A DNA stretch of 64,000 nt from Rhizobium rhododendri (GTDB taxonomy: Bacteria > Pseudomonadota > Alphaproteobacteria > Rhizobiales > Rhizobiaceae): positions 1,178,001 through 1,242,000 of the forward strand of contig NZ_CP117268.1 in NCBI RefSeq assembly GCF_007000325.2, in the 5' to 3' direction. The notes under the pieces are model-generated. The model ran no database searches. It was not told the origin of the DNA and saw nothing but the letters and a program-made list of their open reading frames with translations. The position numbers were made by a program, and so were the translations under genes. Positions 55,284 through 64,000 of the stretch are shown here, one piece after another (the first letter of the stretch is position 1; each line of letters opens with the position of its first letter).

Positions 55284-57196
55284 GGTCCCGGTAGGGACGA
55301 TGGTTGCCCATCGCCCCCCGGCCAGATCCGTACGTGCGGCACTACCGCATACGGCTCCTATCGGATGTTGTGACGGTGAACCGAGCATCTGGATGCGGGT
55401 GCAGCAGACGACATGGCGGCAGGTACTTGCGAAGCAGCCTTTGGAAACGATCCCAAGACAGCCGGTGTCGCTGGCTTCGACGCATCAAAGCGTGTCGCCA
55501 GGCGCGACCAACTTCCCAGCGGAACCCTCCCAATCTTCTCAGATTGTCGGGCACCGCATGGTAGTTCAAATACCCCTGTAACATTTGCCTTAGCCACCGA
55601 CCTACTACAGCCACGGGTTCATGGCGCCGTCGCATTAGCGTTTCCCGAATGGCCGCCAGCGTCGTGCGCATTCGCTTCTTAATTGTCAGACGGACAATCT
55701 TGAAGCCTCCATCATTGCGCCGCCTGCCGCAGCAGTGCGTGAATCCCAGAAAGTCGAAAGTCTCTGGCTTGCGGATACCACGTTCCCGGCATTGTCGCGC
55801 AGCATACCGCCCAAAGCGTATCAGCCGCGTCTTTCCCGGGTGTAGTTGCAAGCCGAACTGAGCGAGACGCTCCCGCAATGCTTGCAGAAAGCGCTGCGCC
55901 TCTCCTTCGTACTGGAACCCAATCACGCTGTCGTCGGCATAACGTACAATGATCACGTCGCCTTTAGCGTATCGAGTACGCCACTGCTGGACCCATAAAT
56001 CCAATGCGTAATGCAGATAGATATTCGATAGCACGGGGCTAATTACAGATCCTTGGGGAGTTCCTCGCGTCGATGCCACGCGGCGGCCATCCTCAATCGT
56101 GCCCGCTTTCAACCATTTGTAGATCAGACGTATCAGCCGGCGGTCACCAACTCGATGCGACAGGAAACGGAGCATCCACTCGTGATCGATTTCATCGTAA
56201 AACGAGCGAATATCCGCGTCCAATATCCAGTTGATCTTCCGCTTGTCGATCCCAACCCACAAGGCGTCCAGCGCGTCATGCTGTCCCCTTCCTTGTCGGA
56301 ACCCGTATGAGAAGCCGAGGAAGTCTTGCTCATAGATCGCGTTCAGAACCGTGGACACGGCCATCTGCACGACTTTTTCTTCCAACGCTGCAATACCGAG
56401 TGGACGGAGTCTTCCGTCATTCTTCGGAATGTAGACCCGTCGGGACGGTTGTGCACGATACGCACCGGACTGAATCTCCCGATGTAGTTCGTGCACGCGC
56501 CCTTCGAGTGTCTTCTCATAGTCGTACCACGTCACGCCGTCCACTCCACTCGCCGCCTGCTTGCGAAGCGCATGAAAGCTCTTCACCAATAGCGTCGGAG
56601 TGATGTGGTGCATCAGCGCCGTGAAACGCATCTTCGGGTTCCGTTTGGCGGCTTCCCGTACACCTTCGATCCCCATCGAAGCGTGTTTTATCCGGCTCTG
56701 CGTCCGGCACGCTGGAGTCTCGACGGCGTTCCCTCCGATTACACCCCTTCCCTCCATTGCCTCCGCGAGATCATCTCCTTTGTTCGGCAACTTCTGCAGT
56801 ACTATGGGCGTATCCGACTTCTCATCAGCGTCGATGACTGGCTTGTGGTCAACGACCTTCCCAGTCCCGTCCAGTCCATTCGCACTGGACACTGATGAGA
56901 TCTCGCTGCTTCCGTATGAAAGACTTCCCGGCATGCACAGGGTCTCCGACCGCGCGGGATCGGGACATGGCTTGCGATTGACGCCATGCACCGTGTTGCC
57001 TTCCGCTTCGCTTAACAGCGTCGGCATCCCGAATTGATCATTTCGCGGCTCAATGGCCGGCCTGCCGGTTTCCCCTGTCAACGCTTCGACGCACACCTCG
57101 CGATGTGCCCCGCATGACTCGGGGTCAGAGTGATTCGCCACTTCTTCTCCGTGTTGAACTTTCATCAACTATCTTTCATCGGCTTTGCAGCCGCAC
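55284..57196 (-). mobile_element. Group II intron, copy 2
   Basis: About 1913 bases run from GTGCG at 57196 down to GGGACC at about 55284, the same length as copy 1. Domain V looks well paired (GCCGTATGCGG with GCCGCACGTACGG), so this copy is the better candidate for splicing. The 5' exon is the 3' tail of a broken IS66 transposase region and also has a hairpin (GCGCAT-TGA-ATGCGC on the minus strand) before the splice point. Both exons end in GCTTA before GTGCG, a likely intron-binding site. Confidence 0.82.
55342..57168 (-). CDS. ltrA: Group II intron reverse transcriptase/maturase, copy 2
   Basis: This 608-codon frame is identical to copy 1 over most of its length, with the same YADD active site and the same TPQGSVISP region. 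The last ~60 residues differ: RHALMRRSQRHRLSWDRFQR here against LHALMRRSQRNRMSLDRYQR in copy 1, and TVTTSDRSRMR against TVKTTDRSRMR. Both lack an endonuclease domain, so spread would rely on nicks at the replication fork or single-stranded hairpin targets. It may act in trans on copy 1. Confidence 0.9.
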   Translation of the reverse strand: MMKVQHGEEVANHSDPESCGAHREVCVEALTGETGRPAIEPRNDQFGMPTLLSEAEGNTVHGVNRKPCPDPARSETLCMPGSLSYGSSEISSVSSANGLDGTGKVVDHKPVIDADEKSDTPIVLQKLPNKGDDLAEAMEGRGVIGGNAVETPACRTQSRIKHASMGIEGVREAAKRNPKMRFTALMHHITPTLLVKSFHALRKQAASGVDGVTWYDYEKTLEGRVHELHREIQSGAYRAQPSRRVYIPKNDGRLRPLGIAALEEKVVQMAVSTVLNAIYEQDFLGFSYGFRQGRGQHDALDALWVGIDKRKINWILDADIRSFYDEIDHEWMLRFLSHRVGDRRLIRLIYKWLKAGTIEDGRRVASTRGTPQGSVISPVLSNIYLHYALDLWVQQWRTRYAKGDVIIVRYADDSVIGFQYEGEAQRFLQALRERLAQFGLQLHPGKTRLIRFGRYAARQCRERGIRKPETFDFLGFTHCCGRRRNDGGFKIVRLTIKKRMRTTLAAIRETLMRRRHEPVAVVGRWLRQMLQGYLNYHAVPDNLRRLGGFRWEVGRAWRHALMRRSQRHRLSWDRFQRLLRKYLPPCRLLHPHPDARFTVTTSDRSRMR

Positions 57197-57261
57197 TAAG
57201 CGCGCATTCAATGCGCATTGGCGCGACCCGTTTGAGCGGGGCGCTTTTCGGCCACTCGTAT

Positions 57262-57537
57262 GGATTAGACAGCAGCGGTCTTGGCGAAGTTGAACGGTAA
57301 GCAGGTCGGTGATGTCGGCGTCGGTTGGACGCTGCGGCAATTCCGTGAGGAGTTGGCGCAGATACGCCAAGGGCTCCACGCCGCAGGCGCGACAGGTCAG
57401 CATGATGCCGCAGACGACAGCACTGGCCCTGGCCTCCGTCCACGGTGTCACTGAACAGCCAGAATTTTCTTGCAGGCAAAAATCCTGATATTGCGTTCGA
57501 GGAGGTTGTTGTCTATCGGCATCCTGCCGTCTTCGGT
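57262..57537 (-). pseudogene. IS66 transposase, C-terminal relic
   Basis: The minus strand reads YTEDGRMPIDNNLLERNIRI, then in other frames VVCGIMLTCRACGVEPLAYL and RQLLTELPQRPTDADITDLL, ending LPFNFAKTAAV after a further base shift. This is the last part of the IS66 TnpC domain (DNNxxER, then ...YLRxxL). At least two frameshifts are present. Its 5' side is fused to an IS91 fragment. Confidence 0.75.
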
Positions 57538-57838
57538 GTAGCGCGTCAGGTAGGCAAGCACCTGATCTGGGCCGTCGAATGGGGGCTTTGAATAGACCAC
57601 CCAATCGATGCTGCGAGCCCGGGCAAGATGGCGGGCGAATGTCTTGTTATCGTTGAGATGAGCAAGTTCGTTGAGGAATTGGAGCTCGTTTGTGGCAAAG
57701 GCTGCAGCGACAGCTGTCAGGAAGCGCCGGCGAAACAGACGTGACAGCACTCGAACGGGCGGAAAGAGGCCCGATCGGCAATTGATTTACCTTGCTCTGT
57801 CGGGTGAGAGACCTCCGCCAGGCTCGACGCAGTGGACA
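57538..57838 (-). pseudogene. IS91 transposase, internal fragment
   Basis: The fragment corresponds to the middle of the intact IS91 transposase at 39568-40755: PGGGLSPDRAR, VLSRLFRRRFLTAVAAAFAT, FLNELAHLNDNKTFARHLAR and VVYSKPPFDGPDQVLAYLTR. It contains a stop where the intact copy has Trp (RWINCRS) and ends exactly at YLTRYT, where IS66 sequence begins. It is a recombination product of two unrelated elements. Confidence 0.8.
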
Positions 57839-58330
57839 AAAATGCTGAAAGCTCCGTATCCCAATCCGCCATATCGCGCCCCAAAAGTGAGAGCGCAACT
57901 CATCTCAAACCAGGCTTGCCCCAATCTGCCAAAGTAGTGCTAATCCATGCGATATACCACGCGGGACCAAGGGGTGCGGCAAAATTTTAAGCTTTTCGCG
58001 TGCTCTGAAAGCGAAGTAACATTGACGGCCGCGATTGATCACCAGAAACCTACGTACCGTGTGCCTTCGCTCTCGGAGAAGCTCCAAAATCAACAAGATC
58101 GAAGTTAGACTGAGGCTTTTTTCTGTTTTTGGTTCACACTCTTCATTCGTCAGTTTTGCATCGGCCGCAGCCTTCACAGCGCGCAAACGATATTCCTTGT
58201 TTTCAGTGCATAGACGTTGTCGTATGGGTCGAAACACAGCTAGCAATCAAAGCAGGAATGTTATCTGAAAATAGAGATTTGAACAAAACGCTACATTATG
58301 CTCATTGAGAGTAAAGGGAGAAGATCGCGG
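57839..58330. other. Intergenic region upstream of the glycosyltransferase
   Basis: About 490 bases have no convincing gene. Their A+T content rises toward 58260-58330, where the promoter of the glycosyltransferase should be. Confidence 0.4.
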
Positions 58331-59344
58331 ATGCGTTGGATAGTTATTACACCTTTTACACACACTAAGGATGTTGGTTGGATTCCGTCACACATCAACA
58401 ACACGAAGCATACCTTTGAAGCCGTTGAGGCTACCTACCATCATGACAGATCGCGAAGTTCAACCAGCGCGCGAGAGTGGCTGGATTACGGTCATCACGC
58501 CTTTTTAGCCTGGATAAAGGCGATGAGGCATGGAAGCGACGACGTTGGCTTCATCACAAGTTTTCCGCAGCTTCCTGTTTTTCTAGGGCTCTTTAAACGC
58601 CTCTCTTTCTCGCGACGGCCTATCATAGCATGGACCTTTAACCTTGGTCACACCTACGGTGGTTTTAAAGGTTTTTTCGCCCGGTTTGCTCTTCGGGGAA
58701 TAGACCTATTTATTGTCCATTCATCTGCTGAAATTACTTCTTATTCAAGGTGGCTAAAATTACCGCCAGATCGCTTTTTGTTCGTGCCATTAGCTATTAC
58801 ACCAGTGGAAAATATCGAAATTTCAGAGAGCAACGATCCATTTGTACTTGCTATGGGAACCGCTAACCGGGACTATTTCTCTCTCGTTCAAGCTGTAGAA
58901 GAATTGGGATATAGAACAATAATTGTTTCTGGTAGCCATGCCGTTGCCGGACTAAATATCCCATTTAACGTGGAGGTGTTAAGTGGCATTTCGCTTGCTG
59001 AATGTCATCGACTGGCCGCGCAAGCAACTGTAAATGTTGTCCCGATAAAAGACGAACACGCTGCATCCGGCCAGGTCACGTTCCTTGAAACAATGATGTT
59101 GGGTAAGGCGATTATATTAACGAGCTGCGCGGGCACGCGTGATTATGTTGAAAGTGGAATCAATGGTATTCTCGTCGCTCCGAATGATATTGACGCTCTA
59201 AAACGTGAAATAGCGAAGCTTTGGCTGGATCCCCAACTTAGAACCATTATAGGTACAGAGGCGAGAGCGATGGTGTTATCGAGCAATACGATACCTTCTC
59301 ACGCGAAATTTATGCTTGATGTGTTAGAGAGGTACATCAAATGA
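58331..59344 (+). CDS. GT-B glycosyltransferase (group 1/GT4-like)
   Basis: I use the ATG at 58331 with GGGAGAAG upstream, giving 337 residues; an ATG 33 bases earlier is in frame. The N-terminal Rossmann half begins RWIVITPFTHTKDVGWIP and the C-terminal half has FVLAMGTANRDYFSLVQAVE. The family's EX7E-type motif follows (TFLETMMLGKAIILTSCAGT, then DYVESGINGILVAPND). A cytosolic enzyme transferring a sugar from a nucleotide donor is expected. The gene is A+T-richer than its surroundings and isolated among IS fragments, so it may be a separate acquisition or a stranded EPS gene. Confidence 0.85.
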   Translation: MRWIVITPFTHTKDVGWIPSHINNTKHTFEAVEATYHHDRSRSSTSAREWLDYGHHAFLAWIKAMRHGSDDVGFITSFPQLPVFLGLFKRLSFSRRPIIAWTFNLGHTYGGFKGFFARFALRGIDLFIVHSSAEITSYSRWLKLPPDRFLFVPLAITPVENIEISESNDPFVLAMGTANRDYFSLVQAVEELGYRTIIVSGSHAVAGLNIPFNVEVLSGISLAECHRLAAQATVNVVPIKDEHAASGQVTFLETMMLGKAIILTSCAGTRDYVESGINGILVAPNDIDALKREIAKLWLDPQLRTIIGTEARAMVLSSNTIPSHAKFMLDVLERYIK

Positions 59345-59463
59345 GTTGGTCTCATTCTCCGCCAAAGAAGAACCGATAAATAGCTTAACCGTAAGATGTT
59401 TTAGCTCGACTTTGCACATTATGCGGCAAAGTAAAGCGCCTGATACCAACGAGCGCTGATCAT

Positions 59464-59820
59464 GACCGATGCGCCCACTGACGATGCCCGATGGACATGA
59501 TTTTCCGCGGTTGGTCGACGAGCTTGTTCCAGGCTTGGCAGCAGTGCGCGACGATGTCGTCATAATCCTTGAAGATGCGGTTCGACGGCCATTTGTCGCG
59601 TATGAAGAGCCAGTGGTTCTCAACCGGGTTAAGCTGGGCGATCTCGGCGGTAGAAACATCAAGGTGATGTTATCAGGGATCTTTAGCTTCGGCGTCGTAT
59701 GCCGACCCGCCTGGTCGAGAATGAGAACGGCATGCGCTCCATTATCGACGGCAAGGCTGATTTCGTCGAGATGCTGCTGCATGGCGCCCCAACAGAGTCA
59801 CACATCGCGCTCGTTGGTAT
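59464..59820 (-). pseudogene. IS630-type transposase, C-terminal relic with frameshift
   Basis: The minus strand reads MQQHLDEISLAVDNGAHAVL, LDQAGRHTTPKLKIPDNITL (catalytic Asp) and PPRSPS. A one-base deletion shifts to LNPVENHWLFIRDKWPSNRI, ending IMSIGHRQWAHRS. It resembles the other IS630 C-terminal pieces at 35527 and 60826 but is a different copy with its own damage. Confidence 0.8.
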
Positions 59821-59949
59821 GAGCGATGCGTTGAAACAGTCCGGGCGGTATTTTATACATTTCCGGGTTTGACGGTGAGTGTCGATTAGGATCGCCGCTC
59901 CACAAGACGAGGCGGACGACAACGATTGCATCTGTAAGAGTCTGTTCAA

Positions 59950-60356
59950 GAAAGCGGGTATCGAGCGAGCCTCTTGTCATGAGCTTGATCATTGCTGTTT
60001 GGATGAAGGCTAGGCTTGTGGCCGAGAAACGCTAGAAATGCTTTGCCATTCGGCGGTTTATGCCGAGCCAAGCCAGCGTTCGTTCGACAATCCATCGCTT
60101 CGGTAGCACCTGGAAACCGGCCTGGTTTCGTTTGATAATCTCCATCGGTCGCGGGCTGGCCTCTTCTACCGTTGTGCCCTGATAGCCGCCGTCGCCACAG
60201 ATTTTCTCGATAAAGGGAAAACGGTTGGCGAGGCTGTCGAAAACAAGTGCTGCTCCATCACGATCCTGAATTCCTGCATTCCTGCCGAGTAGACCTCGGC
60301 TTTCAGAAGCATGCCAAGAGTATCGACCAGAATGTGCCGCTTGCGGCCCTTGATCT
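59950..60356 (-). pseudogene. IS5 family transposase, C-terminal part, cut by a group II intron piece
   Basis: Reading down from 60356: [16 protein letters not shown], then [45 protein letters not shown] and a TAG, after which the family tail continues (FIQTAMIKLM). These are the second Asp/DGGY and the final Glu-Arg region of IS5 transposases. The N-terminal part is absent because the intron piece begins at 60357. Confidence 0.8.
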
Positions 60357-60825
<469 letters not shown>

Positions 60826-61323
60826 CCCAGGACGAGACCCGGATCGGTCAGAAGAACAAAATCACCCGCCGATGGGCAAAGCGAGGAACTCGGCCGTCAG
60901 CCCCGCATGACCAGCGAACCCGCTTTGCCTATATCTTCGGTGCCATTTGCCCCGAGCCCGGCAAGGCGGCGGCGTTGGTCATGCCCTGGTGTGATACCCA
61001 TGCCATGACCCAGCACCTGGCAGAAATATCCCGTCATGTGGCCGATGACGCGCATGCCGTCCTCATCATGGACCAGGCGGGATGGCACATGTCCAACAAC
61101 CTTGTAGTGCCTGCCAACATCTCGATTTTGCCATTGCCGCCGAAGTCGCCCGAGCTTAACCCGGTTGAGAACCTCTGGCTCTTAATACGCGAGAACTGCC
61201 TGTCGAACCGTATCTTTAAATCATACGACGACATTGTCGCTCACTGCTGCGATGCTTGGCGAAAGCTCGAAACCCAGCCGTGGCGCATAATGTCAATTGG
61301 GCGCCGAGAATGGGCAAATGGGT
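60826..61323 (+). pseudogene. IS630-type transposase, C-terminal half
   Basis: The plus strand reads SQDETRIGQKNKITRRWAKR (first Asp), AYIFGAICPEPGKAAALVMP, LIMDQAGWHMSNNLVVPANI (second Asp) and SPELNPVENLWLLIRENCLS (Glu), ending RREWANGF. An extra T destroys the stop used by the sister copy at 35527. The 5' half is missing. The longer open frame that includes the intron fragment is accidental. Confidence 0.82.
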
Positions 61324-61741
61324 TCTTGATCGTCGAACCAGCGCTGGCGCTGCTCCAAGACATCGGGCCGGCTCTGTTCTATCGCGTGGCCAGTCTTTTT
61401 TTACGCGTCTGGCCGTGCCGGACAAGGAAGCGGTGCAAGGCCGACTTGCTGATCGTGATGCCTTGCTCCGCCAACGCGTCGCGGAGTTCAAACAAGGTTC
61501 CGTCCCGGTGTTCGGCAAGCCAGGCCATGATCTGTTCCCCATGCGCCTCGGTATTGCGGGAATTGCGATCCCCGCCAAGCGGGCCAGGTCGCACATCACC
61601 CTGCCGCAGTTGCAGATTTCGCCAGCGACTGACGCTTGCGGCACTCACACCGAAACGTTCGGCGGCTTCTCGATGCGTTGCACCAGCAGAAACCGCAGCA
61701 ACAACACGAACGCGCAGATCGACAGAACGGAATTTTGACAT
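61324..61741 (-). pseudogene. IS630 family transposase of another subgroup, N-terminal half
   Basis: From the ATG at 61739-61741: MSKFRSVDLRVRVVAAVSAG, ATHREAAERFGVSAASVSRW, then DALAEQGITISKSALHRFLV and RHGQTRKK. After a frame change comes TGHAIEQNRPDVLEQRQRWF, breaking off at the joint with the preceding IS630 piece. The catalytic half is absent. The two IS630 fragments meet tail to tail at about 61322. Confidence 0.8.
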
Positions 61742-61832
61742 ATCCGCCGACCTCCATCGGCAGATAGCTTGAATCAGACCCGGACCGATTTGCAAAGTCC
61801 CAAAGATTCAATCAGTCAGGGAACCGCTCTAG

Positions 61833-63262
61833 TACTACAGTTGCATTTGATGGCGTGTTTTGTAGTGTAAGTTCATTGCGGAAGCCTGGTGGGTTCGTCG
61901 CCATAGGGACCATGCGAGGATATATCGAACTCTGATCGGCGGTGGCAGCAGTAGACGCATAATCAGATAGCGGATCTCTGCGACGGTCGGCAATAACGCG
62001 AGTGTCCGGGTCAGGCGGCGATTGGAGGATTTGCACTCCTTTCGTTCGGTTTGCCAGTCGCCGCGCGGCGTAGATCAGCGCCGAGCTTGGCGAGGAAGGC
62101 TGCAGCAGCCATGACCAGCGTCATATGTCGGTTCCATGCATGCCACGAACGTGCTTCGCAATGATCCAGGCCAAGGTCATCCTTAGCGCGTTGAAAGCAC
62201 TCCTCCACTGTCCACCGTAGCCCGGCAGCACCCGCCAACTCGCTAAGTTCCGTACCGGCAGGCGCAAAAACAAAATAATAGGCGCGTGCGTCCGGTTCCC
62301 GACGGCTGCGGCGGATGAGAAGCCAGCGTTCCCATTGCCCATCAGGACGCGAGCTCAGAGGAATACGCACCCAATCGTAGAGCCGGAGGCCCTTGGCACC
62401 TTCTCCGGCTGCATGACTGAACTAGGCTTCCGTCTCAAGTTCCGCTGCCATTGTTTCCGGACAAGTTTGTTCGACGTGCTGCTCACGGACAAAGCGCAGG
62501 CAATGATTGGAACGAACTGCTAGAAAGTAAGGCTGACCGCGTCCTTCCAGCATGCGTCGTAACTTGGAATCCGATCCATAGAGTGCATCGGCCAACACCC
62601 ATGCGCAAGGCACGCCAGCATCGAGCGCATCGGCACTGAGCTTGGCTGCAATGGTCGGCTTGGTCGCGAAGGCTTGCTGCTGTGGGATATGAGCCGCAGC
62701 ACGACGCGTTTCGCTTTCGCTCCAGTCTTTGGGCAAATAAAGCTGCCGATCAATCAGGGTTTGACCAAAACGGCTTGCATAGGCAAGAAAGACGCCGACC
62801 TGGCAGTTTTCAATACGTCCCGCCGTACCCGAATATTGTCGTGCAACACCGACCGAGTGTGTGCCTTTTTTTCAGAAACCCGGTTTCATCGACCACAAGG
62901 ACGCCATCAGCATCGCCAAGTGCCTCCACCGCATAAGCGCGCACGACGTCGCGCAACGTGTCTGCATCCCATTGGCTGGGCCCCAACAGCGATTGCATCC
63001 GATAGGGGCTCTCCAGCCCTGCCTGTTCGGCCATTAACCAGCCGGTCTTGCGCTCAACTCCAGACAACAAACCATCTAGGAAGGCACTCGCCGATGCCCG
63101 GAGTTCACGTCGACCAAACACCGGGCCTAGCCGCTGCTTCAATGTGTCAAGCTCCCTGCTGCCAGGCCACCACTGATCCAGACCAACCCGAAACCGACAT
63201 CGAATTCCCTCCTTCAAACACCGGAAGTGAATCAAGATTTCGTTTTAAACGCAACTGTAGTA
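61833..63262. mobile_element. IS701 family element with perfect ends
   Basis: The ends are perfect inverted repeats, TACTACAGTTGC (61833-61844) and GCAACTGTAGTA (63251-63262). Both are bordered by CTAG (61829-61832 and 63263-63266), the YTAR-type target duplication of IS701 elements. The ~1.43-kb length fits. The transposase inside is broken, so the element cannot move by itself. Confidence 0.85.
62011..63235 (-). pseudogene. IS701 family transposase, frameshifted
   Basis: Pieces in order: LDTLKQRLGPVFGRRELRAS, LSGVERKTGWLMAEQAGLES, VLVVDETGFLKK (first Asp). A frameshift near 62855 follows, then PTIAAKLSADALDAGVPCAW, VLADALYGSDSKLRRMLEGR (second Asp) and LRFVREQHVEQT. An in-frame TAG near 62425 comes next. 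Reading through gives AAGEGAKGLRLYDW, RWTVEECFQRAKDDLGLDHC (Glu) and the natural end ANPPIAA. Only two defects are evident, so inactivation looks recent. Confidence 0.85.
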
Positions 63263-63269
63263 CTAGTCA

Positions 63270-63897
63270 GTGAGGATGCGTATAAGCCCGTAGGTCGCAT
63301 CTCCGAGCGCGATTTCCACGGCGAGAAGCGCAACAACGCAACCTACGCGTCGACCACCGGCCCCGATGCCAGGCTTTACAAGAAGGCTCGCGGTCAGGCC
63401 GCCAAGCTTTGCCATATGGGTCACGGTACCATCGAAAACCGCAACGGTCTGGTCGTAGACGCCACGATGACCCATGCGACCGGAATTGCCGAGCGCGAGG
63501 CCGCTCTGGATATGGTGGGCAACATGGATGGTCGTCATCGCATCAAATTGGCTGCAGACAAAGCTTACGATACGGCCGACTTTGTCGCCGCCTTGCGGGA
63601 CGCAAAGGCGACACCACACGTCGCCCAGAACACGACGAACCGCCGCTCGGCCATAGACGGTCGGACCACCCATAACTCCGGCTATGCAGTTATTCAGCGC
63701 ATTCTCAAGCGTGTCGAAGAGGCTGGGCCAAGACCATCGGCGGAATGCGCAAGACCCGCCACCGCGGAGAGGATCGCGTCGGCTGGATGTACACCCTGAC
63801 GGCGACCTCTTATAATTTGGTGAGGCTACCAAAGCTGCTGGCGACGGTATATTCGCGCCCGTCATCCGCCGAGCGAAGGCATATGATGACAAACTAG
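63270..63897 (+). pseudogene. IS5 family transposase, C-terminal part, frameshifted
   Basis: The plus strand has HGEKRNNATYASTTGPDARL, YKKARGQAAKLCHMGHGTIE, NRNGLVVDATMTHATGIAER, LAADKAYDTADFVAALRDAK (second Asp) and RRSAIDGRTTHNSGYAVIQR. Near 63735 a base is lost and the tail resumes in another frame (MRKTRHRGEDRVGWMYTLTA, then SYNLVRLPKLLA). The N-terminal part is missing at the left, next to the IS701 element. It is a different IS5 type from the piece at 59950. Confidence 0.8.
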
Positions 63898-64000
63898 GCG
63901 AAAATGGCCGCGGAAAGAATGTCACTGCCGCTCGCCTACACCCCATTTATCGAGGACTGGTGCGAAAATTAGCGCTATTTCCGCACGCTGTTAATAGCCG

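Noticed and set aside
53310..57168. The idea that the 170-residue N-terminal extension of the intron proteins is a new domain
   Set aside because: Its composition suggests translated intron RNA structure, the two copies are identical there, and the RT homology begins only after it.

Overview
The window reads as an accessory region of an alphaproteobacterium, most likely in the Rhizobiaceae (Rhizobium, Ensifer, Neorhizobium or Agrobacterium type). The signs are a Ros/MucR-type zinc-finger regulator, an ExoN-like GalU, relics of a rhizobial PrsD/PrsE type I exporter, ExoP-, ExoY- and Wzx/Wzy-like polysaccharide genes, and transposases typical of rhizobial plasmids and islands. I recognise no rRNA, tRNA, CRISPR array or replication gene. 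A plasmid or genomic island is therefore an inference from gene content, not something the sequence proves.

Layout. 1-2.2 kb: the end of a short-chain dehydrogenase and a CurA-type NADP-dependent oxidoreductase. 2.5-6.2 kb: small hypothetical genes, including two copies of an 89-residue membrane protein, a frameshifted XRE-type regulator and two related 70-75-residue proteins. 6.4-11.7 kb: a MucR/Ros regulator, a PsiF-repeat secreted protein, a large type V autotransporter and a small hypothetical gene. 12.6-16.1 kb: galU diverges from a UDP-glucose dehydrogenase that has lost its C terminus, where it meets a diguanylate cyclase. 16.5-22.9 kb: small genes, a CDP-diacylglycerol diphosphatase, an outer-membrane polysaccharide export lipoprotein, two convergent homologous 49-residue membrane proteins and a transglutaminase-like cysteine peptidase. 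23.9-31.2 kb: decayed prsE and prsD, an O-antigen-ligase-type protein and, divergently, a secreted protein, an ExoP-like co-polymerase with BY-kinase, and a membrane-anchored unknown. 31.2-43.5 kb: mobile elements (IS630, IS21, IS481, IS256, IS110, IS91, IS66), with a priming sugar transferase at 34.2-35.0 kb and a KTSC protein among them. 43.7-53.0 kb: the core of the polysaccharide locus. 53.2-64 kb: two tandem group II introns and many broken insertion sequences around one more glycosyltransferase (58.3-59.3 kb).

How the genes work together. GalU and (if active) Ugd make UDP-glucose and UDP-glucuronate. The ExoY-like transferase would load the first sugar on undecaprenyl phosphate. GT26 (WecB/TagA), GT2 and GT4 enzymes would extend it. 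A Wzx flippase moves the unit across the membrane and Wzy-like proteins polymerise it, with two co-polymerases (one with a tyrosine kinase, one without) and an OPX lipoprotein for chain length and export. A Tat-exported GH5 glycanase and an unusual two-domain alpha/beta hydrolase would trim or modify the product. Four of these genes (co-polymerase, GH5, flippase, polymerase) form one operon whose stop and start codons overlap by 4 bases. The polymer itself cannot be named from sequence.

The most notable points are the four-gene EPS operon with its built-in glycanase, the double hydrolase lacking serine at both nucleophile elbows, two near-identical group II introns whose differences are confined to the 3' ~220 bases, a convergent pair of homologous 49-residue membrane proteins, and nested insertions whose order can be reconstructed base by base.
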